Notes: generated by a model from the sequence alone, not told the origin. A stretch of DNA of 64,000 bases from Xanthobacter autotrophicus (GCF_030015065.1 NZ_JAIVFN010000006.1:18834-82833), one strand, 5' to 3'; numbered from the stretch's first letter, positions 26,849-37,419 are shown. Numbers and translations: made by a program.

Positions 26849-27757
26849 ATGCCGGGTTCCGGTACCGACAGCACGAAGCCCTGGGCGTCCGGCGGGCCCC
26901 TGGTCATCCTGGTGGAGCCCCAGCTGGGCCAGAATATCGGCTCGGCCGCGCGGGCCATGGGCAATTTCGGCCTGTCTCGCCTGCGCATCGTCAATCCGCG
27001 CGAGGGCTGGCCCAATGAGCAGGCCCGCATCTTCTCCGCCGGGGCCGACCGCATCCTCGCCGAGGCGACCCTTTATCCCGACCTGCGCTCGGCGCTCGCA
27101 GGCGTCAACTATGCCTTCGCCGCCACGGCGCGGGAGCGCGGCATGGCCAAGCCCGTGCTCGGCGCCGACGCGGTCGCCCAGGAAACCCGCTCCCGCCTCG
27201 CCGGCGGGGAGGATGTCGCCCTCATCTTCGGCCGCGAGCGCACAGGGCTCTATACGGAGGAGGTCTCGCTCTGCGACGCCATCCTCACCCTGCCGGTGAA
27301 CCCGGCCTTCGCCTCGCTCAACCTCGCCATGTGCGTGGCGGTGGCCGGCTATGAATGGTTCAAGGCGGAGAGCGAAGGCGCCCTGCCCTTCGCCCCGCCG
27401 GACCGCTCGCCGCTGGCGGACAAGGGCGACCTCTTCGCCTTCTTCGATCATCTGGAGGGGGCGCTGGAGCAGTCCGGCTTCTTCCGCTCGCCGGAAAAGG
27501 CGCCCTCCACCATCCGCAACCTGCGCAACATCTTCCACCGCCTCGGCCTGACGCGGCAGGACCTCGCCACCCTTCACGGCGCCGTCACCGCGCTGGAGGA
27601 AGGACGCGCCGGCCGGGAAGCGCGCAAGCTGGAGAACAACGCCCGAGCCGCCGCCCGCAAGGGGGGCGGGCCACAAGGCCCGGCTCCGAGCGCGCAGGAG
27701 GAGCCCTCCGGGCCGGCGGCTGGCGGCGAACGCCCGCCCGAACGAGATGCCCCCTGA
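26849..27757 (+). CDS. trmJ: SPOUT-family tRNA/rRNA methyltransferase, TrmJ-like
   Basis: This 302-residue SpoU/TrmH-class 2'-O-methyltransferase probably modifies tRNA position 32. Motif 1 is [21 protein letters not shown] (the N-x-G-x-x-A-R core, residues about 15-35). Motif 2 is [10 protein letters not shown] and motif 3 is [18 protein letters not shown], forming the trefoil knot. The C-terminal 70 residues are Ala/Glu/Pro-rich and probably disordered. The ATG at 26849 follows CGGGAGACGAC; a longer in-frame start 75 bp upstream lacks similarity. It is divergent from icd. Confidence 0.87.
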   Translation: MPGSGTDSTKPWASGGPLVILVEPQLGQNIGSAARAMGNFGLSRLRIVNPREGWPNEQARIFSAGADRILAEATLYPDLRSALAGVNYAFAATARERGMAKPVLGADAVAQETRSRLAGGEDVALIFGRERTGLYTEEVSLCDAILTLPVNPAFASLNLAMCVAVAGYEWFKAESEGALPFAPPDRSPLADKGDLFAFFDHLEGALEQSGFFRSPEKAPSTIRNLRNIFHRLGLTRQDLATLHGAVTALEEGRAGREARKLENNARAAARKGGGPQGPAPSAQEEPSGPAAGGERPPERDAP

Positions 27758-27865
27758 CCGGTCCACGCGCGCGCCTGCCCGCTCTTCGACCTGCGCCGAG
27801 GGCGCGCTGAAGCGCCCCGCAGGCGTGACCGGAGGCCGGAGAGAAGCGCCCTCCGGCCTCTGGTA

Positions 27866-28756
27866 TCAGCCGCCGAGCCGCGGACCGAGGAAGGCACCCG
27901 CCTCCTCCAGCGCCCGGCGTCCCTCGGCGAGGCGGTGATACCAGATGGGCCAGGCGTGGATCATGTGCGGATAGACCGAGAGGCGCACCTCCCCATCGCA
28001 GGCGCCGAGCCGTCCGGCGATGCGCACCGCGTCGTCCAGCAGGGTTTCCGCCGACCCCACCTGGATGAGGATGGGCGGCAGGCCGGCAAGATCGGCGTGA
28101 AGCGGGCTCACCAGGGGATCGGTCCGGCGCCCTCCCCCGGCGAGGTAGGCCTCCGCCAGCATTTCGAGATAGGCCCGGTGGATGAGCGGATCCACGGCAT
28201 CCTTCGCGTCGATGCTGGCGCCGGTCATGTCGAGGTCCACCCAGGGGGAGACCAGCCAGCCGCACGCCGGCAGGTCCATGGCCTTCGCCCGCAGCCTCTG
28301 GAACAGGGCCAGCGTCAGCCCGCCGCCCGCGCTGTCGCCGCCCACGGCGATGCTGTGAGCCGCATAGCCCTCAGCCAGCAGGAAGCCATAGGCCGCCTCG
28401 GCATCGTCGAGCGCGGCGGGAAAGGGATGCTCGGGGGCGAGGCGGTAGGCGATGGCGAGGGTGCGGATGCCGACGGCCCGGCCCGCCCCCGTCACCATGG
28501 TGCGGTGGCTCTTCAGCGATCCGGAGGAATAGCCCCCGCCGTGCAGGAACAGCAGCACCCGCGTCTGGTCCGCGCCCGGCGCCAGCGACCACTCGCCGGG
28601 AACGCCGCCCGCATCCACGGGCGTGACGACGATGTCCGGATCGACCGGATCGACGGCGGTGACCTGCTCCATCCGCTCGCGCCGCTCGGCGAGGCTTTGC
28701 GGCCGTGGGCTCGCCGCAAGGATCGCGCGCAGCGCATCGATATCGGAAACTCCCAT
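27866..28756 (-). CDS. Alpha/beta hydrolase, hormone-sensitive-lipase family
   Basis: This 296-residue esterase has the oxyanion-hole motif FLHGGGYSSGS (near 82), the nucleophile elbow VGGDSAGGG (near 145) and the catalytic Asp in VGSAETLLDDAV. The catalytic His is in YPHMIHAWP (near 267). All triad residues are present. The ATG at 28756 fits the family N-terminus; the open frame runs on through the tRNA region and is ignored. The substrate (short-chain ester or lactone) is unknown. It converges with the trmJ-like gene. Confidence 0.87.
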   Translation of the reverse strand: MGVSDIDALRAILAASPRPQSLAERRERMEQVTAVDPVDPDIVVTPVDAGGVPGEWSLAPGADQTRVLLFLHGGGYSSGSLKSHRTMVTGAGRAVGIRTLAIAYRLAPEHPFPAALDDAEAAYGFLLAEGYAAHSIAVGGDSAGGGLTLALFQRLRAKAMDLPACGWLVSPWVDLDMTGASIDAKDAVDPLIHRAYLEMLAEAYLAGGGRRTDPLVSPLHADLAGLPPILIQVGSAETLLDDAVRIAGRLGACDGEVRLSVYPHMIHAWPIWYHRLAEGRRALEEAGAFLGPRLGG

Positions 28757-28967
28757 CGCCCTTCCTCCCCACTCTCGGTTGCCGCCCATCCTGGGTGTTT
28801 TTCCATGGCCGGCAAGGGATAGCGTGGGGTCGGGGGGCCCGATGGAAGCCGCGTCGTCCACAGGGCGGCGGGCGACGGGGCATTTTTTCCCCTCCAGCCC
28901 TTTCAATCGGGAACGGGGGTTGCTACATACGCCTCGTCGACGGGCGGTTCGCCGGCTCGACAACTGA

Positions 28968-30755
<1,788 letters not shown>

Positions 30756-30774
30756 AGCGCACTCTCCTGAGGTG

Positions 30775-30960
30775 TCAGGAGCGCGTCGTGCTGCGTTCCT
30801 TCATCTGCTCTTCGAACACCTCCCGCGCAGCACGACGGGCGAGCAGGCGAGCCAACTCGCTCAGGCGCGGGTCGGGACCGTCGCCGCGGCGCACGAGCGA
30901 CAGTTCCGGCTCGACGAGCCGAAGCGCGCTCCTTTGCTGCTGGCGTTTGTCCTGGTCCAT
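30775..30960 (-). CDS. Small Arg-rich protein upstream of the recombinase
   Basis: This 61-residue basic, helical protein (MDQDKRQQQRSALRLVEPEL...) has no membrane segment. Its stop lies 19 bp before the recombinase start on the same strand, so they form a two-gene operon. Small frames are often found directly before large serine recombinases and may be recombination directionality or regulatory factors; that role is inferred. The ATG at 30960 is chosen; an ATG at 31029 would add 23 unrelated residues. Confidence 0.55.
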   Translation of the reverse strand: MDQDKRQQQRSALRLVEPELSLVRRGDGPDPRLSELARLLARRAAREVFEEQMKERSTTRS

Positions 30961-31221
30961 CGTTGCGCCGTTCGATAGCGATTGCAAGTTGATCGGCTTC
31001 ACGATTGTTGTGAATCGAAGTATAAGCAACGCAAATCAACGGAGAGTATTCGACGGCATTCGGCATATTGTTGCTGGTGCTGGCGCCATCCGGCGTAGAA
31101 AAGCGCATCACAGCAGACGGAAAATACCGGCATCGGATGGCGCGGCGATCCGCTCTCTGGCCAAGCCTGTCTGAAACGCGTTTCGCCATCGCGTCCTCAC
31201 TTGTCTGCACAACAAATCTGG

Positions 31222-31241
31222 GCTATATATCCAGATATAGC
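31222..31241 (+). promoter_or_regulatory. Palindromic operator before the toxin-antitoxin operon
   Basis: A perfect 7-bp inverted repeat, GCTATAT-6 nt-ATATAGC, lies 14 bp before the antitoxin ATG. It overlaps a TATATAT-like -10 element. Autorepression by a VapB-type antitoxin at such a site is the usual arrangement. Confidence 0.55.
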
Positions 31242-31254
31242 ATGGAGGGTGGCC

Positions 31255-31557
31255 ATGGGCAATGCTGCACAGAAGAGAGCGATCCAGAATTACCGCGCCC
31301 GTCTGACGCAGCGCGGCTTCACGCGCTTCGAGATCATGGCGCTCGAATCCGATCGCGAGCTGATACGCGCTCTTGCCCGTCGTCTGGCTGAGGAAGGGCC
31401 GGAAGCGGAGCAGGTTCGCGCGGCCGTGAAGACAGTCGTCGCTGGCGAACCACCCAAGCCCGGCGGCATCCTCACCGCTTTACGCCGCTCGCCGCTGGTG
31501 GGCGCGGAGCTTGATCTTTCCCGCCCGCGTGAAGAGGGGCGTAAGGTCGATCTGTGA
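31255..31557 (+). CDS. VapB-like type II antitoxin
   Basis: This 100-residue protein directly precedes and overlaps a PIN-domain toxin gene. The N-terminal 50 residues (RAIQNYRARLTQRGFTRFEI...LIRALARRL) look like a short DNA-binding ribbon-helix-helix or related fold. The C-terminal half (GGILTALRRSPLVGAELDLSRP) matches the toxin-neutralising tail seen in antitoxins next to PIN toxins. The ATG at 31255 follows GGAGGGTGGCC. An in-frame TTG at 31201 precedes the operator and is rejected. The last codon overlaps the GTG of vapC (GTGA). Confidence 0.8.
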   Translation: MGNAAQKRAIQNYRARLTQRGFTRFEIMALESDRELIRALARRLAEEGPEAEQVRAAVKTVVAGEPPKPGGILTALRRSPLVGAELDLSRPREEGRKVDL

Positions 31558-31997
31558 CGCGCTATCTCCTCGATACCAACATCATCAGCAATATCGTCAA
31601 GCCGCAGCCGTCGGCGTCGTTGCTGGCTTGGATGGCAACACAGCGCGACGAGGACCTGTTTATTGCGTCATTGACCGTCGCTGAAATTCGACGTGGCATT
31701 CTGGAAAAGCCCCGCGGCAAGAAACGCGATGCGCTCGACGCCTGGTTTGTCGGGCCGGAGGGGCCGCAGGCCCTGTTCACGGGCCGCATTTTATCCTTCG
31801 ACGCCAAGGCCGGCCTGATCTGGGCGCGGCTGATGGCGGAGGGCAAGGTGGCGGGTCGTCCCCGTAGCGGACTCGACATGATCATCGCCGCCGTCGCCGG
31901 TGCGAATGAATGCGTCGTGGTGACTGACAACGAGAAGGACTTCGCCGGGCTCCAGATCATCAATCCGTTGCGTGGCGGCCTGGAGGGGGAAAAATGA
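31554..31997 (+). CDS. VapC-family PIN-domain ribonuclease toxin
   Basis: This 147-residue PIN toxin would cleave RNA, classically initiator tRNA or the sarcin-ricin loop, when freed from its antitoxin. Acidic active-site residues are visible: Asp7 in YLLDTNIIS, Glu near 44 in TVAEIRRGI, Asp near 107 in GLDMIIAAVA and Asp near 124 in VVTDNEKDF. The start is GTG at 31554, overlapping the antitoxin stop. The stop overlaps the ATG of the SIR2 gene (ATGA), which is unusual because TA pairs are normally self-contained. Lower GC than the flanking chromosome suggests transfer. Confidence 0.88.
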   Translation: MTRYLLDTNIISNIVKPQPSASLLAWMATQRDEDLFIASLTVAEIRRGILEKPRGKKRDALDAWFVGPEGPQALFTGRILSFDAKAGLIWARLMAEGKVAGRPRSGLDMIIAAVAGANECVVVTDNEKDFAGLQIINPLRGGLEGEK

Positions 31998-33385
31998 AGA
32001 TGGCGCCGCCGCCTGTACCCATCGAGTACCAGCTCATCGGTCTGACCGAAGACGGCAATGCTGGAGATCTCCTGCTTGGGCTTGACCAGAAACAGGGGCG
32101 AGTTCGCCTCCAAGCTCTGATCTCCGAATGGCTACGCATGGAAAACCTCGTGGTTTTGACGGGTTCCGGTACGTCGGTTTCAGCCGGCGGGAAGACCATG
32201 GCGAATCTTGAAACCGCTGTCTTCGAAACGATCGAGGCCCTCCCGGATGTGCCTGCCTCAATCGGCCCCATCATCAAGGCGCGGAGGGACGCCGTCTGGC
32301 TGGCTAATTTTATCGATGAACCGACGCTAGGTTTCGAAGCTTGGCTATCCTTCGTCGCCAACGCCTTGGTCATTGGCCAGTCGAAAGACGCACCATTCTC
32401 CGGTGTCACCTGGCCGAGCACACCCGCACCAAGCTTTGACGATCTCCAGTGGTTCGTAAACCATCTGCGCATGTCGATTTTCGCAGAATGCGCGCTGTCC
32501 TTGCCCGATAAGGCCATGGCGAAGTCGATAAGAGAGACCCCGCCGCAGCTCGCATTTCTCTCCAAGCTCGTCGCCCGAGATAGCAATCTCGGGCGAACTC
32601 ATCTTTTCACGTTGAACTACGACACCCTGTTCGAGCAGGCGCTGGAGTTGCTCGGCATCCAGTATTTCGATGGGTTCACCGGCCGCGCCGCAGCGCGGTT
32701 CGATCCCTCCGTCTACGGCCTTGACGTCTATTATCCGGGGGAAGTCGCCGAAGGCCGAGTCCGGCGCTTCGACAAGTTCCTGCATTTTTACAAGCTGCAT
32801 GGGTCAATTCACTGGTTCGAGCAAGATGGCGAGATGCGGGCGCGGCACCCCGACCTCGCGCCGTTCCGAGCCTATGTGGACTTGAAGCCGGAGGAGAAGG
32901 CAGCCGCACTCGTTGATCTTGCCGAGGGAACCGCATCGATCGGTATTCTGCCGACCGCGAATAAGTTCACGCAGACGCTGACGATGCCGTATGCGCATCT
33001 CTTCCGATCATTCCAAGTGCGCCTCGGCATCCCTCAGACGTTCCTGCTCGTCCTCGGCTACGGCTTCGGCGACGATCATGTCAGCCGAATCATCGAGAGT
33101 GCCTTGATCAACCCGTCGCTGGTTATGCTGGTGGTGGAGCCCAATCCGGAGAGCCCGGTCGTCGAGCGCATCCGGCGGTACAAGGACCTTGGCAAGCGCG
33201 CTTTCGTGTTGTGCCCGACCGACGCAGCCTTTGCGGCTGCCACGTTCAAGCACGCGACCTTTGATGATTTTGCGCGGTCAGCGATGCCCGACGTCCAATG
33301 GCTCGACGATTTCTTGCGTCTGCGTCGTTTTGAAAAGCAGATCGCCTCGTCTGCAATGCCCGCCGAACCCGATACGGGGGCTTGA
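31994..33385 (+). CDS. SIR2-like NAD-binding defence protein (SIR2-HerA system)
   Basis: This 463-residue protein of the SIR2_2 type is found in phage defence. The NAD-binding motif TGSGTS is at 56-61, TLNYDTLFE around 206-214, the catalytic histidine in KLHGS at residue 269, and GYGFGDDH at 355-362. The C-terminus resembles a small strand-helix tail before HerA. Such proteins deplete NAD+ in infected cells when complexed with HerA. The ATG at 31994 overlaps the vapC stop and is preceded by a strong GGAGGGGG site. The next gene, HerA, begins at or just after its stop. Confidence 0.9.
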   Translation: MKMAPPPVPIEYQLIGLTEDGNAGDLLLGLDQKQGRVRLQALISEWLRMENLVVLTGSGTSVSAGGKTMANLETAVFETIEALPDVPASIGPIIKARRDAVWLANFIDEPTLGFEAWLSFVANALVIGQSKDAPFSGVTWPSTPAPSFDDLQWFVNHLRMSIFAECALSLPDKAMAKSIRETPPQLAFLSKLVARDSNLGRTHLFTLNYDTLFEQALELLGIQYFDGFTGRAAARFDPSVYGLDVYYPGEVAEGRVRRFDKFLHFYKLHGSIHWFEQDGEMRARHPDLAPFRAYVDLKPEEKAAALVDLAEGTASIGILPTANKFTQTLTMPYAHLFRSFQVRLGIPQTFLLVLGYGFGDDHVSRIIESALINPSLVMLVVEPNPESPVVERIRRYKDLGKRAFVLCPTDAAFAAATFKHATFDDFARSAMPDVQWLDDFLRLRRFEKQIASSAMPAEPDTGA

Positions 33386-33387
33386 CC

Positions 33388-35382
33388 ATGGATAATCCTA
33401 GACTTGTCGGCCACATCGTCGCTGTTCAGGGGTTTCGGGTGAAAGTCGAGCTTTTGCCCGAAACCCGCTCGGCGCTTCGCGCGACCCTTGACGGCGTCCA
33501 GGTCGCGATCGCCATCAACGCCTACCTGACATTTTCATTGGGGGCGGGCGAAACCGTCATCGGCATCATTACCGACCTCGAGGCGCGCGAGAGCTTCGAC
33601 CCTGCAAGTGGCGACGACCTCAGCCTTGAGTTGATGAAGTCTCGCCGGATCGCCAGCGTGCAGTTGCTGGGCACGATCGAGAACATTGATGACGACGCCT
33701 CCTTCAGCCCGGGCATATCCGTTCTGCCAACCCTCGATACCCCTGCTGAGATCGGATCGCCGGCCGTGCTGCGCGCTGTGTTCGAGCTTCCGCCGCGGCG
33801 CAATAGGCCAGAAGGCTATGATGACAAGGACTTCGACTACGACCTGAAAATCGGGTTTCCAACGGGCCAGACGCGCAATGTCGTGCGCGCCTCCTACAAC
33901 GATCTGTTTTCGCGCCCTCTGGCGATCGTCGGCAACACCGGCTCGGGCAAGTCCTTTTCCGTTTCCAGCCTGATCCAGAAGGCGATGAAGGCGCTCGATG
34001 GTGCCGCCGAGGAGCCGCATGTCTTTATCCTCGACATTAATGGCGAGTATGAAAAGGCATTCCCAACAGGCAAGACCGTCACACGATTGCCCGATCGCAT
34101 CTACCTCAACGGTGAAGAATTCGGCCTTCCACTCTGGTTTCTCAATGCTGAAGAGATCTGCGCTTGGTTGAGCGCTGCCGAACAAACGCAGGAGCCGGTC
34201 CTGAAGGATTGGTGGGCGATCGCGAAGGGCGGGAATGCTGATGAGGTTTCGAATCTTAATACATTCCAGAGTGCTTTAAGCTCAATCGAAAAGCTGCTTT
34301 CCGATCTCCAAAAGATACAACGGAAGTCGGCTGGTTCATATTGCGATCTGATTGTAGGCTATCTGGCGAATTCCGACATCGATACAGCCTCATTTGAAAC
34401 TCTGTTCGCATCGCACAAAGCGATCACCGGTTTCAATCAAGAGGTCCTCGCGAATGCTGCTCAGATCGAAGCCGAGGCTCGAAAGCTCCAGGATGAAATC
34501 CGCGCAAAGATCATCGGCGGCAGCCATGTCGCCGAGACTGCCGTTCGGACAGCCGATTCACCGTTGCGCATCTCCCGTTCGACGTTGACAGATCCATCCC
34601 TGATCAATCGAGCGGTGTCCAAGGAAGATACCATAAGGGTCGATGCACACCTCACGACGTTGAAACTGAGGTTGAAGACGCGCCTCGACGATAAACGCTG
34701 GCATTCGTTTCTCAATTATGAGAACGCCGAAACTAGCATCCCGGATCTGGCATCGTGGTTTTCCCGTTTTGGTCTCGGAAATGCGGGCGGGCCTAAGGTG
34801 TCGGTGCTCGACTTATCCATGTTGGGAAACGAGATTCTCCCTTATGCTTGCGCCGTCATCGGGCGCGTACTCCTCGAGGCAAGGGAGCGATTGCCGGCGG
34901 CATCACGCTATAAGCATCCTTGGGTGCTCGTCCTGGAGGAGGCGCACAACTACGCGCGGCCGGCGCGATCGGACGAAGACCGCGGCCATCGCCTCGCACG
35001 TCTCGCCTATGAGCGTATCGCCAAGGAGGGACGGAAGTTTGGCCTCTCACTGATCATCGCCAGCCAGCGACCGAGCGAGATCAGCCAGACAATTATCAGC
35101 CAGTGTGCCAACTTCATCAGCCATCGTCTGCAGAACCCGGACGACATCGACCATTTCCGACGCATCATCCCGATGCAGGCGCGGCGTTTGCTCGATCAGG
35201 TGACGATTTTGTCGTCGGGCGAGGCGATCGTTTTCGGAAGCGCGTTCCATATCCCGGCGCGGGTTCAGTTCGATCGACCGGAGCCTGGCCCCTATAGCCA
35301 GACGGCAGCGCCGTACCACGAATGGTCGAAGGAAAGAGCTCCGTTTCCTCTGCGCCAAATCATTGACGCTTGGGGCGCATAG
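33388..35382 (+). CDS. herA: HerA/FtsK-type hexameric ATPase (SIR2-HerA system)
   Basis: This 664-residue P-loop translocase has an N-terminal HAS beta-barrel (about 1-70). Walker A (GNTGSGKS) is near 182-189, and a long helical insertion rich in Lys/Glu/Ser spans about 265-445. Walker B is in VLVLEEAHN near 513-521, and FGLSLIIASQRPSEIS follows, typical of HerA sensor/arginine-finger strands. It forms the ring partner of the upstream SIR2 protein. ATG at 33388 is used; a TTG at 33382 overlapping the SIR2 stop is possible and adds two residues. GC content is visibly lower than in the flanking chromosome. Confidence 0.92.
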   Translation: MDNPRLVGHIVAVQGFRVKVELLPETRSALRATLDGVQVAIAINAYLTFSLGAGETVIGIITDLEARESFDPASGDDLSLELMKSRRIASVQLLGTIENIDDDASFSPGISVLPTLDTPAEIGSPAVLRAVFELPPRRNRPEGYDDKDFDYDLKIGFPTGQTRNVVRASYNDLFSRPLAIVGNTGSGKSFSVSSLIQKAMKALDGAAEEPHVFILDINGEYEKAFPTGKTVTRLPDRIYLNGEEFGLPLWFLNAEEICAWLSAAEQTQEPVLKDWWAIAKGGNADEVSNLNTFQSALSSIEKLLSDLQKIQRKSAGSYCDLIVGYLANSDIDTASFETLFASHKAITGFNQEVLANAAQIEAEARKLQDEIRAKIIGGSHVAETAVRTADSPLRISRSTLTDPSLINRAVSKEDTIRVDAHLTTLKLRLKTRLDDKRWHSFLNYENAETSIPDLASWFSRFGLGNAGGPKVSVLDLSMLGNEILPYACAVIGRVLLEARERLPAASRYKHPWVLVLEEAHNYARPARSDEDRGHRLARLAYERIAKEGRKFGLSLIIASQRPSEISQTIISQCANFISHRLQNPDDIDHFRRIIPMQARRLLDQVTILSSGEAIVFGSAFHIPARVQFDRPEPGPYSQTAAPYHEWSKERAPFPLRQIIDAWGA

Positions 35383-35403
35383 CTCAGAGGAGCCATCTGC
35401 CCC

Positions 35404-35925
35404 ATGTCTCTCAAGCCATTCGACTCCCTTCTCGAGCCCGATCCCCGGTTCGCTGACCTCTATGTTATTGAGCAAGATGTCGCGCGTCGAATGACGCTTC
35501 GAGACCATCATGCCGGAATAGTTGATGTCGGCTTGAAGGGTGCGGCACCCGTAGAGGTTCAAAAGGCCTTCGACAGAGCGCGTAGCATCATGCTTTACGC
35601 CTTTTTTGACTACGATCTCTTCGTGGTGGGAGAAATCCAAGCATTCGGAGCTTTCGAGCTAGCGCTCAAATTTCGTTTGAGTGGGCATGGTGGAGACGCA
35701 CGCGGCACGCTGCGCAATCTGGTCGATCGAGCACGCAAAACGGGCGCGTTGCCGCCAATGGTCGAGGGCAGCATGCTGATGGCCGATCCTGTCGAGGCGC
35801 TTATCGCATTACGTAATGGTCTGTCCCACGGCAGCGCTGAAATTCATTCCCCCGGCATGGCGCTGAAGATCCTGGCGGCTTGCGCCGACTGGATCTATCT
35901 CCTGTTCCCGAGCCGGCCTGAATGA
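35404..35925 (+). CDS. HEPN-like protein encoded after SIR2-HerA
   Basis: This 173-residue, mostly helical, soluble protein ends in a canonical HEPN RNase signature, RNGLSH (R137-x4-H142, with Asn after Arg). The surrounding sequence is ALIALRNGLSHGSAEIHS. A preceding helix, DYDLFVVGEIQAFGAFELAL (69-88), would be the other half of a HEPN four-helix fold. The start is 21 bp after herA with GAGGAG upstream, so it is in the same operon. The ribonuclease role is inferred from the motif and context. The fold could also be a non-catalytic adaptor. I do not recognise a named family. Confidence 0.7.
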   Translation: MSLKPFDSLLEPDPRFADLYVIEQDVARRMTLRDHHAGIVDVGLKGAAPVEVQKAFDRARSIMLYAFFDYDLFVVGEIQAFGAFELALKFRLSGHGGDARGTLRNLVDRARKTGALPPMVEGSMLMADPVEALIALRNGLSHGSAEIHSPGMALKILAACADWIYLLFPSRPE

Positions 35926-36049
35926 ATCCGGCTCTTCTGATGTGACGCTGCTAGGGGAAAGCCTTCCCCTGCGGCCGAGCCAGGTCTCGGCCGACCCCAT
36001 CGAGCGGGGAGCCCCCGCAACGCCCCTCAAGAGTCAGAGGGTGGACCGG

Positions 36050-36112
36050 TTTTCCGTGACGGGTTGACTGCCGGGAGAGAGGCTGCCGGCGCCCGTCATG
36101 GAGAACGATCCC
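36050..36112 (+). ncRNA. Structured 5' leader of the DUF932 gene (two-stem motif, copy 1)
   Basis: The outer stem TGACGGG (36057-36063) pairs with CCCGTCA (36092-36098). The inner stem GCCGG/CCGGC (36070-36074/36086-36090) encloses a purine-rich loop with GAGAGAGG. It is followed by GGAGAA-NN-ATCCC-ATG. The same architecture precedes parB at 37480 with different inner-stem bases, so structure is conserved. It resembles the published class of leaders before plasmid radC/antirestriction genes; identity not checked. Confidence 0.6.
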
Positions 36113-37306
36113 ATGAACGAACAGGTTCTGGACGCCCGCGGTGATCCGAGCGGCGGGTATAAGGTGGATGTCAATCGCGGCGAGCGCGTCGGCCGCGTGT
36201 CGTCGGAGTGGTTCTCCCGGCCGGCGGACGAACGCTATCTGTCCCTGTCGGAGCTGTATGGCGCGGTGCGCGGCCGGTCCGACCGGAGCCGGACCCGGAC
36301 GGTGGAGAGCGCGGCTATCCGCGTCAAAGCGAGCCGAGAGGCGCCGGACCGGCTGACGCTCGCGCTGCCGGGGACGGAGGCTCCTGTTGCGCCGACCCAC
36401 TGGAGCTTCGGCCAGCTTGCAAGCCTCATCGGCGCGCCGGCGGCCTACCTGCGGCAACTCCCGGCTCCGCTCGCCGGCATCAATCTGCAGCACGGCCTGC
36501 TGACGCACCGCGCTGAGCAGGTGAAGACGCTGGAGGTGGAGGACGGCCGCGTCGAGCTACGGGCCGTGACCGGTCCCGACTACGGCCGCATCTACGACCA
36601 CGAGCTGGTGGATGCCGTGCGCCGCATCGCCGGCAATGGCACCGGCGACACCCGCTGGAAGGTGCCGGGTGTGCTCGACTGGTCGACAGGCATCTACAAT
36701 CCCCGCGTCGACATCACCAAGGACACCACCACGCTCTACGCCTCGGATCGGGACGTCTTCCTGTTCCTGGTGGATGATCTCAATCCCATCGAGGCTGGCC
36801 GGCTGCCGGACGGCTCTCCGGACCTGTTTTTTCGGGGCTTCTATTGCTGGAACTCGGAGGTGGGCGCCAAGACGCTGGGGATCGCCAGCTTCTACCTGCG
36901 GGCCGTCTGCCAGAACCGCAACCTGTGGGGCGTCGAGGATTTCGAGGAGATCACCATCCGGCACTCCAAGTATGCCGCATCTCGGTTCGCCCATCAGGCG
37001 GCGCCGGCTTTGGAGCGCTTTGCTAACTCCTCCCCCATGCCCTTCGTCAACGGCATCAAGGCGGCACGCGAGCGCATCGTGGCGCGCACCGACGAGGACC
37101 GCACCGAGTTCCTGCGCCGCAAGGGCTTCTCCAAGGCGGAGACGCAGAAGGTGATCGAGACCGTGCTGGCCGAAGAAGGTCGCAAGCCGGAGAGCATCTT
37201 CGACTTCGTGCAGGGCATCACGGCCGTGGCCCGGGACAAGCCCCACCAGGATGCCCGCCTCGATCTGGAGGCGCGGGCGAAGAAACTCCTCGACCGCGCC
37301 GTCTGA
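36113..37306 (+). CDS. DUF932 domain protein (plasmid/ICE type)
   Basis: This 397-residue protein is of the DUF932 family, common on plasmids and integrative elements and of unknown biochemical role. Segments such as WSFGQLASLIGAPAAYLRQLP, LRAVTGPDYGRIYDHELVDAV, LYASDRDVFLFLVDD and FRGFYCWNSEVGAKTLGIASF are typical. The ATG at 36113 is chosen, because an in-frame ATG at 36098 lies inside the leader hairpin and GGAGA sits just upstream of 36113. It begins the maintenance module followed by parB, a Toprim gene and a DUF2493 gene. Confidence 0.85.
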   Translation: MNEQVLDARGDPSGGYKVDVNRGERVGRVSSEWFSRPADERYLSLSELYGAVRGRSDRSRTRTVESAAIRVKASREAPDRLTLALPGTEAPVAPTHWSFGQLASLIGAPAAYLRQLPAPLAGINLQHGLLTHRAEQVKTLEVEDGRVELRAVTGPDYGRIYDHELVDAVRRIAGNGTGDTRWKVPGVLDWSTGIYNPRVDITKDTTTLYASDRDVFLFLVDDLNPIEAGRLPDGSPDLFFRGFYCWNSEVGAKTLGIASFYLRAVCQNRNLWGVEDFEEITIRHSKYAASRFAHQAAPALERFANSSPMPFVNGIKAARERIVARTDEDRTEFLRRKGFSKAETQKVIETVLAEEGRKPESIFDFVQGITAVARDKPHQDARLDLEARAKKLLDRAV

Positions 37307-37419
37307 GATCCGCGAAGCCGGAGATGCGGAATGTCGTGTCTCCGGCTTCGTGTTGTTCCGGATTTCCGGATCATCGGTTCTGCGGCGCTGCCCTCAGAGG
37401 AAGAGGGCGGCGCCGTCCT

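Noticed and set aside
31994..33385. Reading the SIR2 gene as a protein deacetylase of metabolism
   Set aside because: Motif set TGSGTS / TLNYD / KLHGS / GYGFGDDH and the HerA partner fit the defence SIR2_2 branch, not the CobB-type deacetylases with a Cys4 zinc site, which is absent.
36098..36112. Upstream ATG for the DUF932 gene at 36098
   Set aside because: It lies at the base of the leader hairpin; the ATG at 36113 has the same GGAG-to-ATG spacing as parB.
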